Source: Chloroflexota bacterium (GTDB taxonomy: Bacteria; Chloroflexota; Anaerolineae; Aggregatilineales; J027). From it: 64,000 nt of DNA. The notes beneath the pieces are model-generated. The model was not told where the DNA came from, did no database searches, and saw only the letters and a program-made list of their open reading frames with translations. Of the stretch, positions 17,303 through 26,379 are shown piece by piece. The stretch is taken from assembly GCA_024434115.1 (NCBI GenBank), contig QMIT01000009.1, positions 232,901 to 296,900 on the forward strand, written 5' to 3'. Position 1 is the first letter of the stretch. Each line of letters starts with the position of its first letter. A program made the translations under genes and the position numbers.

Positions 17303-17929
17303 TTAGTCGAGAATAACAAGCACGGCCTCTTTGAGTTTTGCCAGTGAAGTGTAAAAACCCCTAAATTCTGACACCAATTTACGTATAGCATCGAAGTTTT
17401 CAAAATACGATACCATTACATTATGAATCCAAGCTTTATCCTCTGAAGGGTTTTCACCAAGTTGGAGGCGGGCTTCTATTTCCTCGTCTGAGATTGATAC
17501 GAGTAGTTCGGAGATGGTTTTCACTTTTTCGGAGGGAGTATATCGAATGGGAAACCCTTGAGTTGCTCTTACTGCGGGGTGGATTATTTCTGCTCCAAAT
17601 ACTGCTTTTGCTAGTTCACTAGCCGTACTATCAATTTCTTCTCCGAAATAAATCTCACCAGAAAGGACATAAAATAATGACTCGTAAATCATGTGTTTAC
17701 TCAGAAATAAATTACGGGATTCAATGCCCGGATTTGTTATTGCAGCTTTCTCTGCTTCCTTTTGGGCTTTGATCTCGAATTCCTCTAAATTTCTATCGGG
17801 TCTATAGAATTTCTCCATGATTAAATGGCTGAAAAACTGTAACTCACAGCCAAACTGAGCGTCTGATTTTGCCAGCAAAATGAGCCTACCATCCCCCGGT
17901 ATGGCTTGATGTATCATGCTGATACCCAT
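17303..17929 (-). CDS. DUF1877 (YfbM-like) protein
   Basis: A 208-residue soluble protein starting MGISMIHQAIPG. The C-terminal half (IRYTPSEKVKTISELLVSIS, then DEEIEARL) matches the pattern of DUF1877/YfbM-like proteins, where a 'YLTPEQVKEISKAL'-type segment is characteristic. Biochemical role unknown. The ATG at 17929 was chosen because AAGGGA lies 6 nt upstream; a longer frame reaches 18007 but would overlap the decarboxylase gene by about 70 nt. The ribosome binding site overlaps the decarboxylase stop, 10 nt upstream, so the pair is probably cotranscribed. Confidence 0.7.
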   Translation of the reverse strand: MGISMIHQAIPGDGRLILLAKSDAQFGCELQFFSHLIMEKFYRPDRNLEEFEIKAQKEAEKAAITNPGIESRNLFLSKHMIYESLFYVLSGEIYFGEEIDSTASELAKAVFGAEIIHPAVRATQGFPIRYTPSEKVKTISELLVSISDEEIEARLQLGENPSEDKAWIHNVMVSYFENFDAIRKLVSEFRGFYTSLAKLKEAVLVILD

Positions 17930-17939
17930 TACTATCCCT

Positions 17940-18944
17940 TCAAAATAGATGACTTTCCACCACCTGCGCTCCCATACCGGGTTTGTTATGCAGCACGATT
18001 TTGACACCCTCTAGCTGCCACAAGCGATTTTCCACATCATCGGCATCCTCAGGCTTGGCTAGGACATGCACATTCGCCCCAGCATCAATCGTAAAATAGG
18101 CTTCGAGCCCACCCCGCCGCCATTCGGTTACCGCTTGGATGATTGCCAACGTCACCGGACTCCAATAATAAATCGGTGGTTGGGAGGTCATGGCTATCAC
18201 ATGCAGTCGGATGGCTTCGCGTTCGGTTTCTTCGCCAAAAGTTGTCCAATTTTTTTCCAAAATGGCACGGCGGATAGTATTCAAACTCACCCCAGCTAAT
18301 TTGACACGGGTGTCATTAAAGGGGCTGGTGCTGACCAATTTATTGCCATCGGCTGACCCGACCTCTTTGTGGGTGGTCTGGGTAATCGCAATTAAATCGC
18401 GGATGTCCCAATGGTCGGGCGGGGCAATCTGTTCCGCGAAGGATGCTTCATTGGTTTCGCCATAATGCCATTCTACGAATCCCGCTGGTATGGAACGACA
18501 GGCTGACCCCGACCCTTGCCGCGCCAATAAAGTTAATTCGCGTTCGGAGAGGGATAATCCAGCGGCTTTGGCGGTGGCGACACTGAGGGCCGCGAATGCT
18601 GAGGCGGATGAGGCAATGCCCGCCCCGGTGGGAAAATTATTCTCTGATGCCACCCGTGCCCGCGTTTGAATGCCCGCAATGGCTCGGATGCGATCCACAT
18701 GGCTAAACACTCGTACAGATTGTTTGGTGTCGGCGGGTTGGTTTGCCAGCGAAAATTGGTCGGCGCTTAATGATTCATCAAATTCGACGGTGGTAATCGT
18801 GAAGGCCGAGTCCAAATTCATCGAAATCGAACCGTTCATAGGTAGGCGGAGGGCATCATTAATCCGCCCCCAGTATTTTACAAATGCGATATTGCTGGTG
18901 GCAATACAGGTGGCTTTTTGGAGGTGTTTTAAGGTGTCCGTCAT
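17940..18944 (-). CDS. mvaD: Mevalonate-family decarboxylase (diphosphomevalonate or phosphomevalonate decarboxylase)
   Basis: A 334-residue GHMP-superfamily enzyme, usual length for the family. The N-terminal signature ATSNIAFVKYWGRIND is followed by LPMNGSISMNLD, the ATP-binding loop NFPTGAGIASSASAFAALS, and GSGSACRSIPAGFVEW. It decarboxylates (di)phosphomevalonate in an ATP-dependent step to an isopentenyl phosphate. Some Chloroflexota homologues act on the monophosphate and pair with isopentenyl phosphate kinase; sequence reading alone cannot settle which applies. The other pathway genes found here, mvaA and HMG-CoA synthase, are over 40 kb away. No mevalonate kinase is visible in the window. 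Confidence 0.88.
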   Translation of the reverse strand: MTDTLKHLQKATCIATSNIAFVKYWGRINDALRLPMNGSISMNLDSAFTITTVEFDESLSADQFSLANQPADTKQSVRVFSHVDRIRAIAGIQTRARVASENNFPTGAGIASSASAFAALSVATAKAAGLSLSERELTLLARQGSGSACRSIPAGFVEWHYGETNEASFAEQIAPPDHWDIRDLIAITQTTHKEVGSADGNKLVSTSPFNDTRVKLAGVSLNTIRRAILEKNWTTFGEETEREAIRLHVIAMTSQPPIYYWSPVTLAIIQAVTEWRRGGLEAYFTIDAGANVHVLAKPEDADDVENRLWQLEGVKIVLHNKPGMGAQVVESHLF

Positions 18945-19000
18945 GATTACCTAGTGATAACCCTGATTATCACGAATAAAAATTTGTTACAGATAGGAAA

Positions 19001-19231
19001 TTATTGATCGAGAAGTTCTATAAATTCTTCGACGCTTAATCCAGCCTGTCGGATAATTCCGCGCAGAGTACCTTTTTTGAGTTCTTTATGTTTTGGCACA
19101 GGAATGGTTTTTGCTGGGGGTGGATCACTGCGACGCAAAATAATATGGCCTTCTTCTCGAACAACGACAAATCCTGCATTTAGGAGCGCATCTACGCACT
19201 CTTGCCATGAAATAACAGGTAGTTTACTCAC
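19001..19231 (-). CDS. hicA: HicA-type toxin (mRNA interferase)
   Basis: A 76-residue dsRBD-like HicA. The pattern KLPVISWQECVDALLNAGF, VVREEGHIILRR (with the conserved His) and VPKHKELKKGTLRGIIRQAG is typical. It would cleave mRNA independently of a protein cofactor and be neutralised by HicB. The GTG start overlaps the hicB stop by 4 nt (GTGA), a normal coupled arrangement. The active His is present, so the toxin is probably functional. Confidence 0.9.
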   Translation of the reverse strand: MSKLPVISWQECVDALLNAGFVVVREEGHIILRRSDPPPAKTIPVPKHKELKKGTLRGIIRQAGLSVEEFIELLDQ

Positions 19232-19446
19232 ACGGCAACCACCACATCCACTAGGTCATTAATATCTTCGGGTGGAATAGGGTCGCCATATTCTTTGGCA
19301 ACCTCTAGCCAAAGATCAATTGCCTCTCGAATGTTAGCGAGCGTTTCTTCAAATGTCTCGCCTTGACTGACTACCCCCAAGCTGGGGCATTCAGCCCAAT
19401 AACCTGTCTCATCCTCTTCGGCTCGGTGTATGATGACTTTTCGCAT
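19228..19446 (-). CDS. hicB: HicB-type antitoxin (short form)
   Basis: A 72-residue protein with the partial RNase H fold of HicB: VIIHRAEEDETGYWAECPSL, VVSQGETFEETLANIREAID. It lacks the C-terminal DNA-binding domain of longer HicB proteins. GGAGG lies 8 nt before the ATG. It precedes hicA, the reverse of the E. coli order but common elsewhere. Confidence 0.9.
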   Translation of the reverse strand: MRKVIIHRAEEDETGYWAECPSLGVVSQGETFEETLANIREAIDLWLEVAKEYGDPIPPEDINDLVDVVVAV

Positions 19447-19494
19447 CGAAAGTCCTCCAATAAATCCAACACCCGTAATTGTAGCAGGAAAATT

Positions 19495-20238
19495 TCAAAA
19501 ATTCGGGTAGACATCAATGCCGAGCCAGCGTCCGACGGCGACAATGAGCGGCGCTATCAGGAGGGCAGGCAGATAATTTGCCATGCGCGGGTGTTTAATA
19601 TCCAGCAAAATCAAACTGAGGCCGATGAGCAGCAGGCCGCCCGCCGAACTCATCTCATTAATCATGGGGTCGGTCATGAACGATCCAGCAAGATAACCGA
19701 CCAGTGCAAGGCCGCCCTGAATCACGATGATGGTGACGATTGAAAAACTGACACCGATTCCCAATGAGGCCGCAAATGCCAACGCCGCGAACCCATCCAA
19801 GACGGCTTTGATAGCCAGTAGTTCATAATTGCCGGAGATGCCATCTTGAATCGAGCCAACAAACGTCAATGGGCCAATGCAAAAAACAAGGCTGGCGGTC
19901 ACAAATCCATTGATAAAACGCTCACGGGCCGAATCAAAATCACCCTCCTGACCGGGTTGACTGCGTTTGGCGACCCATGCCTGAAGCCAACTCGCAAAAT
20001 CATCCAGTCCTTTTTGAATGTTGATGGCCTCGCCAATGATGACCCCTAGGACTACGCTAATCAAAGGAATGATAATGTTGCCCGACAGCATAGCGTTGTC
20101 AATGCCGACGACCAATGTGACTAAACCGAGGCCGGTGATGACCGAAGTCTGGGTATTTTTGGGGAGACGGTCACCAATCATGAGACCGAGAGCGCTGCCA
20201 ATGGCGACGGTAATGACGTTGAGAATCGTGCCGATCAT
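19495..20238 (-). CDS. DUF554 family membrane protein (YdfK-like)
   Basis: A 247-residue polytopic protein with about seven hydrophobic segments. The start MIGTILNVITVAIGSALGLM and the motifs VVLGVIIGEAINIQKGLDDF, FCIGPLTFVGSIQDG and AVLDGFAALAFAASLGIGV are characteristic of DUF554. Its transport role has not been established. The Shine-Dalgarno AGGAATC lies 8 nt before the ATG. A terminator separates it from the PBP gene upstream. Confidence 0.88.
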   Translation of the reverse strand: MIGTILNVITVAIGSALGLMIGDRLPKNTQTSVITGLGLVTLVVGIDNAMLSGNIIIPLISVVLGVIIGEAINIQKGLDDFASWLQAWVAKRSQPGQEGDFDSARERFINGFVTASLVFCIGPLTFVGSIQDGISGNYELLAIKAVLDGFAALAFAASLGIGVSFSIVTIIVIQGGLALVGYLAGSFMTDPMINEMSSAGGLLLIGLSLILLDIKHPRMANYLPALLIAPLIVAVGRWLGIDVYPNF

Positions 20239-20254
20239 AAAAATGATTCCTGTT

Positions 20255-20302
20255 TATAAAAAATAGCCGCCAGAGAGTGTACTCAATAACCCTCCGGCGG
20301 TT
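20255..20302 (-). terminator. Intrinsic terminator of the class A PBP gene
   Basis: On the minus strand a GC-rich stem (CCGCC at 20300-20296 with GGCGG at 20271-20267, extended by GAG/CTC) is followed by a TATTTTTTAT tract, 30-80 nt after the PBP stop. Confidence 0.75.
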
Positions 20303-20332
20303 GATGGCGACTTTTACAAATTTGCCGATTTT

Positions 20333-23300
20333 TTACTGGGTCGGCGTAGAAACCGCTGCGGGTGACTGATTATTAAAGACTGTGATTGGCACCCGTACAT
20401 CCAAAAAGGCGTTGTTGGTGGCATAGGCAACCAGACGCAGTACATATTGTCCATCCGGGGTATCAATGGTGTTCCAGCCACCTAAGAAGGAATTGGCATC
20501 TGGTTCTTGGGTTGTATAGGTTTGCCCTGCAAGGGTGACAAAATTCTCAGTTCCCACCGGAGCAATTTGGAACTCATATTTTTGGAAGTTTGGCAAGCTC
20601 ACCTGACCCAACAACTGTACTGGGCCGGATACACTTGCTCCCGGTGCAGGACTGTTTAACACGACAATGGGTCGCGGTTGGTCGGCGGTACACTGTTCGA
20701 CGGGTGGCGATTGTAAGGGCAATGTCAATCCGCGTGACTGTGCCCATGCCTGACCTTCAGGCCGATTGTTAATCCAGCTAATCGCGGTGGCATCAGTGGT
20801 CATGAGGTAGGTTTGCGGTTGGGCATAGTCTTGGCAATACTGGTTCGCAATCCGATTGGTGAACGGGTCAACATTGACCACCTGCAACAAACTATCCGTA
20901 CCTTGTGGAGGCGGCTGTGAATTCCAGAATACTTCAAAGTAATCTCCGCCGGGGCCACAGCCATTGGTGGGAACTGTCGTACCTGTGTCATTACAAATCT
21001 GCTGTTGAACAATACCACCGGGTTGGGGGAAACCAACATTCGGTTTGCCTTGTAGTGCCGCCGATATGGTTGCATTCCAGACCGGGGCGGCTACTCCATA
21101 CCCTGTCTCACCGCCTGTCGGACGATTATCAGTGTTGCCCATCCATACCCCGACGACGACTTGGGGCGTCCAGCCAATTGTCCACGCATCACGGTTTTCA
21201 TCGGTTGTCCCAGTTTTAACCGCGACGGTATAGCCTGCGACTTCCATCGGATAGCCGGTGCCAAATTCTTCTGAACGGGCCTGATTATCTGACAAAATGG
21301 AGCTAATCAGGTAGGCGTGTTCGGGTCGGATCACCGGAAGGCCTTGCAGTGCATTCATGTCCACTTGGAAAATGATGTCCCCCGTCACGGTTTCGACACG
21401 GCTGATACCAAATGGCTCGCGTCGGATGCCTCCATTGGCGAAGGCAGCATAGGCAGCTACCATGTCAAACAAGCGCACTTCTGCTGCTCCGAGTGCCGAG
21501 GGCAGCCCGACGGCGGTGGGGGATTGCAGCGGGAATTCAATGCCCATCTCATTTGCTTTTTGTTGGAAACGTTCTGTGCCTACACAATCAAGGGCTTTTA
21601 CCGCAGGGACATTCAACGAGTTGGAAAGTGCCCGTCGAATGGTCACAGGCCCTCGGAACGTGCGGTCATAATTCAAAGGTTCATAGACAGACGGCGGATT
21701 ACCCCATACCGTCGGGGTATCCCACAACACCGTGCCGGGGCTGAAGTAAGGGGCGGCAGCGTTATAACATTGGCTTGCCGGGTCAATACCCTCAAAGGTC
21801 GTGACATATACCACTGGTTTGATAGACGACCCCGGTTGCTGCGGTGTAAGGGACACATTGACCTGACCATCAATCTCGTCGTTATTAAAGTCCGCGCTGC
21901 CGACCATGCCCCAGACCGCACCTGTTTGTGGGTCAATCACCACGACTGAACCATTTTCAATGTCAAAGCGTGCCCGTGCCTGATTTAGTTGGTCGGTGAC
22001 GGCTTGTTGGGCGGCGTTTTGAATGGTCGGGTCAAGCGTGGTATAGACATTAAAACCTGTGGCGTAAATCGTGTCCGCCCCATAGGTCTCGGTCAGTTGA
22101 TCCCAAACCCAGTTCACAAAATGGGCATAACGCAGGTCGCGGGCGGGTTGTTCAAAAATCTTAGTTTCCACCAACGCTCGGTCAATGGCGAAGTTGGGGT
22201 CGGCATTTAAAAATTCTGGCGTCACACACAACGGCTGCGCGAGATCATAGGGGAACGGTGTCCCATCGGAGTAGCCGTTAAAGGTGTTTTCAAGTTGAAT
22301 ACAGCCATTCCCGTTGGCTTCGGTCATAAGACGCAGCACTTCACTCATACGTCCAATCGAACCCTCGCGGTTACTGATGGGACTGTATAAGGCGGGAGTT
22401 TGGGGCAGACCCGCTAACAAGGCGGCTTCGGCGATATTTAAATCCGAGGCGGGTTTATCAAAATAGGCTTGGGCGGCAGCCTCGATGCCATAAGCGAGGT
22501 TGCCATAATAAATTTCATTGAGATACAGTTCCAAAATTTCGTTCTTGTCGTATTTGCGGCTGAGTTCGGCAGCAAGGATGATTTCGGTAATCTTGCGTTC
22601 GCTGGAAACCTGCGTCGCAAAATCTTCTTCCAAAATTAATTGGCGTACCAATTGTTGGGTAATGGTGCTTGCGCCAGAACGTGGGCCTTCGCCGCGGACG
22701 TTGGTATAGACGGCCCGCAAAATCGAAAAGACACTGAAACCGGGGTTTTCATAATAGGTTTCATCTTCGGTGGCAACCGTCGCATGAATAACCCAAGGGG
22801 AAATTTCTTCCAATGGGACGGAAGTCCGTGCCCCTTCACGTGGGTCGTTATATTCGGCCAGCACATTACCCTGTGCGTCATAAATACGGGTGGTCTGGAA
22901 ATTGGAGGCCTGCTGACCGAGATTGTCAATCTTGTCCTGATACTTGCCGACCACTGACATATAATATCCGACCATGCCCAGCAGCATACAGAGGGTGATG
23001 CCAAGCCCAGCCACAATGCCAGCGACCCCAACCCACACACCGTATTTCACAATATTGCTGCGTTCAAAGGGGTGATCATAGGCCGCACTGTAATCGGGCT
23101 GAATGCCGACTTGTTTAGGCGGGGCGGCGGTTGGGACATTGGCGGAGGCATCCACCGGGCGGGGCGATTCAATGGTCGCACCCATCGCGGCTTGGGCGGC
23201 TTGCACAGGCGAAACAATCGTCGGCGCACTAACGGGCGAACTTGGAGTGCCCGCCGACGGAATGGTTTTGTCACTAATCCCCCCTGCCGGAGCAGCCGCA

Positions 23301-24676
23301 TCGGGGCTGGGTTTGGGCTGTTGAAAGTCGCCCCATGTCGGTTCATCAGCACGCGGGGTAAAGGCTTGGATATTGACCATTGTGGCGTTGGGGTCGTCTT
23401 CGGGTACACGCTGGGGCAGCGGCATCCCATATTCATCCAGCGCGATTTTGGTCGGTTCTTGGGAGGGCTGTACCAACCCAAATGCCCCAACTCCAGCGGC
23501 AGCCATAGGCGCTTGTACATTGGTTTCAGTGGGCACGTAATTACCCCGAACCTCCTGCGCGACGGCGACTGGCTGCGACCCCGTTTGGGGTGGGGCATCA
23601 GGAATCCATTCCCGTCCGTCAAAGCGATACCAGCGGTTGCTATCTACGCCAAGCGTCCACCAGCGCCCTTGATCGTCCAGCACCATCAAGCGGCGCAGTT
23701 CGGTTTCCAGTTGAGCACGGGTAATCTGCCCCTGCTTAAATTGGTCACGCAGGATTTGTACCGATTGCTCCACTTCACGGAAACGGGCGGCAGCCACTTC
23801 ACGGGCCGATGGTTGCGGTGTAATCGGTTGACTGGGACCAGTTCCCGTGACCTGAGGGGGTTCTTGGGCCTGAAAACCAGACGATTGGGGCGTGGGTTTC
23901 TTTTGCATGTCGCCTGTATCTCCCAAAACATGGGTTGCATTTGCAGTGGTTAAAGGAGTGCTTTGAGGATTCGCCGCAATCGCATCCAGCGGATTGGTGT
24001 CGGATTGAGGTGTATCGCTGACACCGCCTAAGCCACGTTCAACCGCCAGAATCTCGCCCGTGCCTTGTTGTTGCAGGGCGGCTGCTTCCTCAAGTGTCAA
24101 CCCCTGACTGGATTCTTCCGGCGCACGCTCTATATCGCGCAGACCGCTTGATTCCGCTTCCAATGCAATTGAAAGGGGCACTTCGGGCGCTTCTTTAAAA
24201 CCCTCTGCTGATCGCAACCCTTCCGGCGCTTCTAATGGCTCAAAAACCGTGCCTTCCGCAATGGGAGCAGCGGGCGGTTCGGTGGCTTCTAAGGGTTCGG
24301 TAGAGGATTCAGTGACAGCAGTTGCCGAGGGGATGCTGTCGAGATTTAATGCAACCGATGCACTCGCCGCGATGGTCGGTAAATCAACCGTGTTGCTCGG
24401 TGAATACCAGCCGCCTTCCCGCAGAGGAACCGTACCGGGGAGTAGCTCCGATGTTGTCACGGCGTTTTGGCTGCGCGTGGCAAGTTCCTCGGTTGAGAGG
24501 GCATTCGCTGGTTTGTACCAACCCTGCCGGGAAGTCTCTTGGGCAATCAGCCGCCAACCCGCTGTATCACCTGAACCGGGTAGAGGCTCTGTATCACCAT
24601 TTCCCGAAGTCCCCGTGTTGATTTCGGGCAGATCACTCTGGGAATTAATGGGTAATTCGTTGGGGTTATCGCTCAT
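20333..24676 (-). CDS. Class A penicillin-binding protein with very long disordered cytoplasmic N-terminus
   Basis: A 1447-residue bifunctional peptidoglycan synthase. Residues 1 to about 540 are low-complexity (Pro, Ala, Ser, Glu-rich) but contain Trp-rich islands (GWYKPAN, GGWYSPSN, GRWWTLGVDSNRWYRFDG). One helix follows (about 545-570). The GT51 transglycosylase domain has the catalytic Glu in TVATEDETYY and STITQQLVRQL. The transpeptidase domain has SxxK in QPGSSIKP, SxN in SNSLN and KTG in VAVKTGTTDE, so both activities should be intact. The C-terminus adds an Ig-like domain (SPAPGASVSGPVQLLGQVSL). Typical class A PBPs are 600-900 residues, so the cytoplasmic extension is unusual. The start is uncertain: the ATG at 24676 has GGGAG about 13 nt upstream. 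Confidence 0.93.
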   Translation of the reverse strand: MSDNPNELPINSQSDLPEINTGTSGNGDTEPLPGSGDTAGWRLIAQETSRQGWYKPANALSTEELATRSQNAVTTSELLPGTVPLREGGWYSPSNTVDLPTIAASASVALNLDSIPSATAVTESSTEPLEATEPPAAPIAEGTVFEPLEAPEGLRSAEGFKEAPEVPLSIALEAESSGLRDIERAPEESSQGLTLEEAAALQQQGTGEILAVERGLGGVSDTPQSDTNPLDAIAANPQSTPLTTANATHVLGDTGDMQKKPTPQSSGFQAQEPPQVTGTGPSQPITPQPSAREVAAARFREVEQSVQILRDQFKQGQITRAQLETELRRLMVLDDQGRWWTLGVDSNRWYRFDGREWIPDAPPQTGSQPVAVAQEVRGNYVPTETNVQAPMAAAGVGAFGLVQPSQEPTKIALDEYGMPLPQRVPEDDPNATMVNIQAFTPRADEPTWGDFQQPKPSPDAAAPAGGISDKTIPSAGTPSSPVSAPTIVSPVQAAQAAMGATIESPRPVDASANVPTAAPPKQVGIQPDYSAAYDHPFERSNIVKYGVWVGVAGIVAGLGITLCMLLGMVGYYMSVVGKYQDKIDNLGQQASNFQTTRIYDAQGNVLAEYNDPREGARTSVPLEEISPWVIHATVATEDETYYENPGFSVFSILRAVYTNVRGEGPRSGASTITQQLVRQLILEEDFATQVSSERKITEIILAAELSRKYDKNEILELYLNEIYYGNLAYGIEAAAQAYFDKPASDLNIAEAALLAGLPQTPALYSPISNREGSIGRMSEVLRLMTEANGNGCIQLENTFNGYSDGTPFPYDLAQPLCVTPEFLNADPNFAIDRALVETKIFEQPARDLRYAHFVNWVWDQLTETYGADTIYATGFNVYTTLDPTIQNAAQQAVTDQLNQARARFDIENGSVVVIDPQTGAVWGMVGSADFNNDEIDGQVNVSLTPQQPGSSIKPVVYVTTFEGIDPASQCYNAAAPYFSPGTVLWDTPTVWGNPPSVYEPLNYDRTFRGPVTIRRALSNSLNVPAVKALDCVGTERFQQKANEMGIEFPLQSPTAVGLPSALGAAEVRLFDMVAAYAAFANGGIRREPFGISRVETVTGDIIFQVDMNALQGLPVIRPEHAYLISSILSDNQARSEEFGTGYPMEVAGYTVAVKTGTTDENRDAWTIGWTPQVVVGVWMGNTDNRPTGGETGYGVAAPVWNATISAALQGKPNVGFPQPGGIVQQQICNDTGTTVPTNGCGPGGDYFEVFWNSQPPPQGTDSLLQVVNVDPFTNRIANQYCQDYAQPQTYLMTTDATAISWINNRPEGQAWAQSRGLTLPLQSPPVEQCTADQPRPIVVLNSPAPGASVSGPVQLLGQVSLPNFQKYEFQIAPVGTENFVTLAGQTYTTQEPDANSFLGGWNTIDTPDGQYVLRLVAYATNNAFLDVRVPITVFNNQSPAAVSTPTQ

Positions 24677-24809
24677 ACTATAATGATGTCTCCCAAACGC
24701 AATAAATATTATTGACTGCTCACCTCTCAAAAGAAATGAGCGGCAATTTTATACCGTAATTTAGCCAAATCTAAAGAGTATTATAACACCCATTAGCGTT
24801 GAGAAAAAC

Positions 24810-25805
24810 CTAACGGTGTTGATGCGCTTCGGTGCGGGGTTGCCAGTAGACAATACCGTCGCGGTAGTCACGGGTGAGTTTGCCATCGTGTTCCAAGAGG
24901 TCAATATGCCCCAAGACTTCGGATAGGGCCAAGTATTTTTCGCCGGAAGGGACATGGGCAAACATTTTTTCGGTCAAATCCCATAGATGGTAGGCGTGAC
25001 CCTCAAAAAAGTCGAGGATTTGGGCGGCCCGTTTGTGATGAAAAGCGACCCGTTTTTCGACCAGTCCCCGCACATCTTCAACGGGTACGCCGTGCCCTGA
25101 ATAGGCTATTCGAATATCGAGAGCGGCCATACGTTGCAGTTGCGCGATATATTCCAATAGGCGGTGTGGACGGGGTTGGCCCTCAACAGCGGCGGGTTCG
25201 ATCAGCGGATTGGAGCTAATTTTTAGGATGATGTGGTCAGAGGCGATGAGCGTTTGGCTGGCGGCGTGGTAGAGACAAATCAGATCACCTGCATGGCCGG
25301 GGGTGTGATAGACCTGCCATTCGACCCTGCCCGCCTCCACCCTATCGCCTTCATCAAGCACACGGAAAACAGGGGTAGGTTGATTGCCGTAGCGCTGCAA
25401 GAATTCGTAGCTGCGGTTGATAGTGCGAACGACCTCATCTGGTACGGCGGCCTCATGAAAAATCACTTGCGAAAACAGCTTGTAGCGTTCATGCATCGTC
25501 ACTGGGTTTTCCAGAAATGCGCGGGTTAGGGGGTGCGCTAGAACTTTTGCCCCGGATTCTTCGGCGATTCGCGCTATCTGCCCCAAATGATCGGTGTGAT
25601 GGTGGGTAATGATGATTTGTTGAATGTCACGGAGGCTATAACCTACGTGAGCCAATCCTGCTACCAGCGCATCATAGGCTTCGGGTGAATTTGGCCCAAC
25701 GTCAATCAAGGTTAGGGGGTCGCCTTCTAAGAGGTAGACATTAACAGGCCCAACCATAAAAGGGGTGGGAATTGGAAACTGATGGATGGTGGGAGGGGTA
25801 GACAT
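24810..25805 (-). CDS. Metallo-beta-lactamase fold hydrolase with C-terminal winged helix
   Basis: A 331-residue MBL-fold protein. The zinc ligand motif THHHTDHLG (HxHxDH), the HTPGHAGD histidine and DHI aspartate are all present, so it should bind two metals. A winged-helix-like C-terminal domain (about 235-320) resembles LACTB2-type proteins. Substrate could be a thioester, nucleic acid or small molecule; it cannot be decided here. It starts 6 nt after the MaoC gene stop without a clear Shine-Dalgarno sequence, suggesting translational coupling. The MaoC neighbour makes a CoA-thioester substrate worth considering. Confidence 0.88.
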   Translation of the reverse strand: MSTPPTIHQFPIPTPFMVGPVNVYLLEGDPLTLIDVGPNSPEAYDALVAGLAHVGYSLRDIQQIIITHHHTDHLGQIARIAEESGAKVLAHPLTRAFLENPVTMHERYKLFSQVIFHEAAVPDEVVRTINRSYEFLQRYGNQPTPVFRVLDEGDRVEAGRVEWQVYHTPGHAGDLICLYHAASQTLIASDHIILKISSNPLIEPAAVEGQPRPHRLLEYIAQLQRMAALDIRIAYSGHGVPVEDVRGLVEKRVAFHHKRAAQILDFFEGHAYHLWDLTEKMFAHVPSGEKYLALSEVLGHIDLLEHDGKLTRDYRDGIVYWQPRTEAHQHR

Positions 25806-25811
25806 GCAGAA

Positions 25812-26288
25812 TCAGTTCGTTTCGGTGGCTTCAACGATTTCTTTCATCGCCACCAATACCGTCCATGTACCCTTTTGGGTAGTTTCGCCACGTTGATTAA
25901 CGAGTTTAACGTCGAGGGTGACTAAGCCCCCGCCCATACGTTTGGCTTCTTTTTTTTCGGTGACTTCAATCTGCACAGTAATCGTATCGCCCAACAAAAT
26001 TGGGGCGCGGAATTTCCATTCGAGGCCCATAAAAGCGATGACCGTGCGTTCCATAAAACCGAGGGCATAGGCTTGCCCAGTAGCAGCCGATAGGCCCAAC
26101 ATGCCGTGTGCAATGCGCTGACCAAAGGGCGTCTTGCTCGCAAAATCAGCGTCGGTATGGTAAGGGTTATAATCGCCAGATACCCCGGCAAAATTGACCA
26201 CATCCGCTTCGGTAATTGTGCGCCCGCGTGAGATCATCGTATGGCCGACTTCCAATTCTTCAAAATAGAGGCCGCGTGGTGCTGTCAC
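25812..26288 (-). CDS. MaoC-like hot-dog dehydratase ((R)-enoyl-CoA hydratase-like)
   Basis: A 158-residue hot-dog fold protein. The hydratase motif GDYNPYHTDADFA supplies the catalytic Asp and His, and FGQRIAHGMLGLS follows as in MaoC domains. It probably hydrates or dehydrates an acyl-CoA in the cytoplasm. The GTG at 26288 was chosen because AAAGGAG lies 6-8 nt upstream; an open frame extends to 26327. It is cotranscribed with the MBL hydrolase. Confidence 0.88.
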   Translation of the reverse strand: MTAPRGLYFEELEVGHTMISRGRTITEADVVNFAGVSGDYNPYHTDADFASKTPFGQRIAHGMLGLSAATGQAYALGFMERTVIAFMGLEWKFRAPILLGDTITVQIEVTEKKEAKRMGGGLVTLDVKLVNQRGETTQKGTWTVLVAMKEIVEATETN

Positions 26289-26379
26289 AAAAACTCTCCT
26301 TTGGCAGGCGAAATAAAGTAGACTCACCTGTTGAGTTTAAACTTGACCCTCTCGTTTGTCTAGCGTTTTGCCAAGTGGT

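Noticed and set aside
17930..18007. Longer start of the YfbM-like gene
   Set aside because: It would overlap the decarboxylase 3' end, whereas the ATG at 17929 has a well-placed AAGGGA.
21317..21949. A 210-codon open frame on the plus strand inside the PBP gene
   Set aside because: It is antisense to the transpeptidase region with intact SxxK motif, and has no ribosome binding site or recognisable product.
23072..23953. A 293-codon open frame on the plus strand, antisense to the PBP gene
   Set aside because: It mirrors the low-complexity Pro/Ala/Gly region of the PBP N-terminus, whose codon composition opens the opposite strand. The product is a Gly/Arg-rich string without family features.
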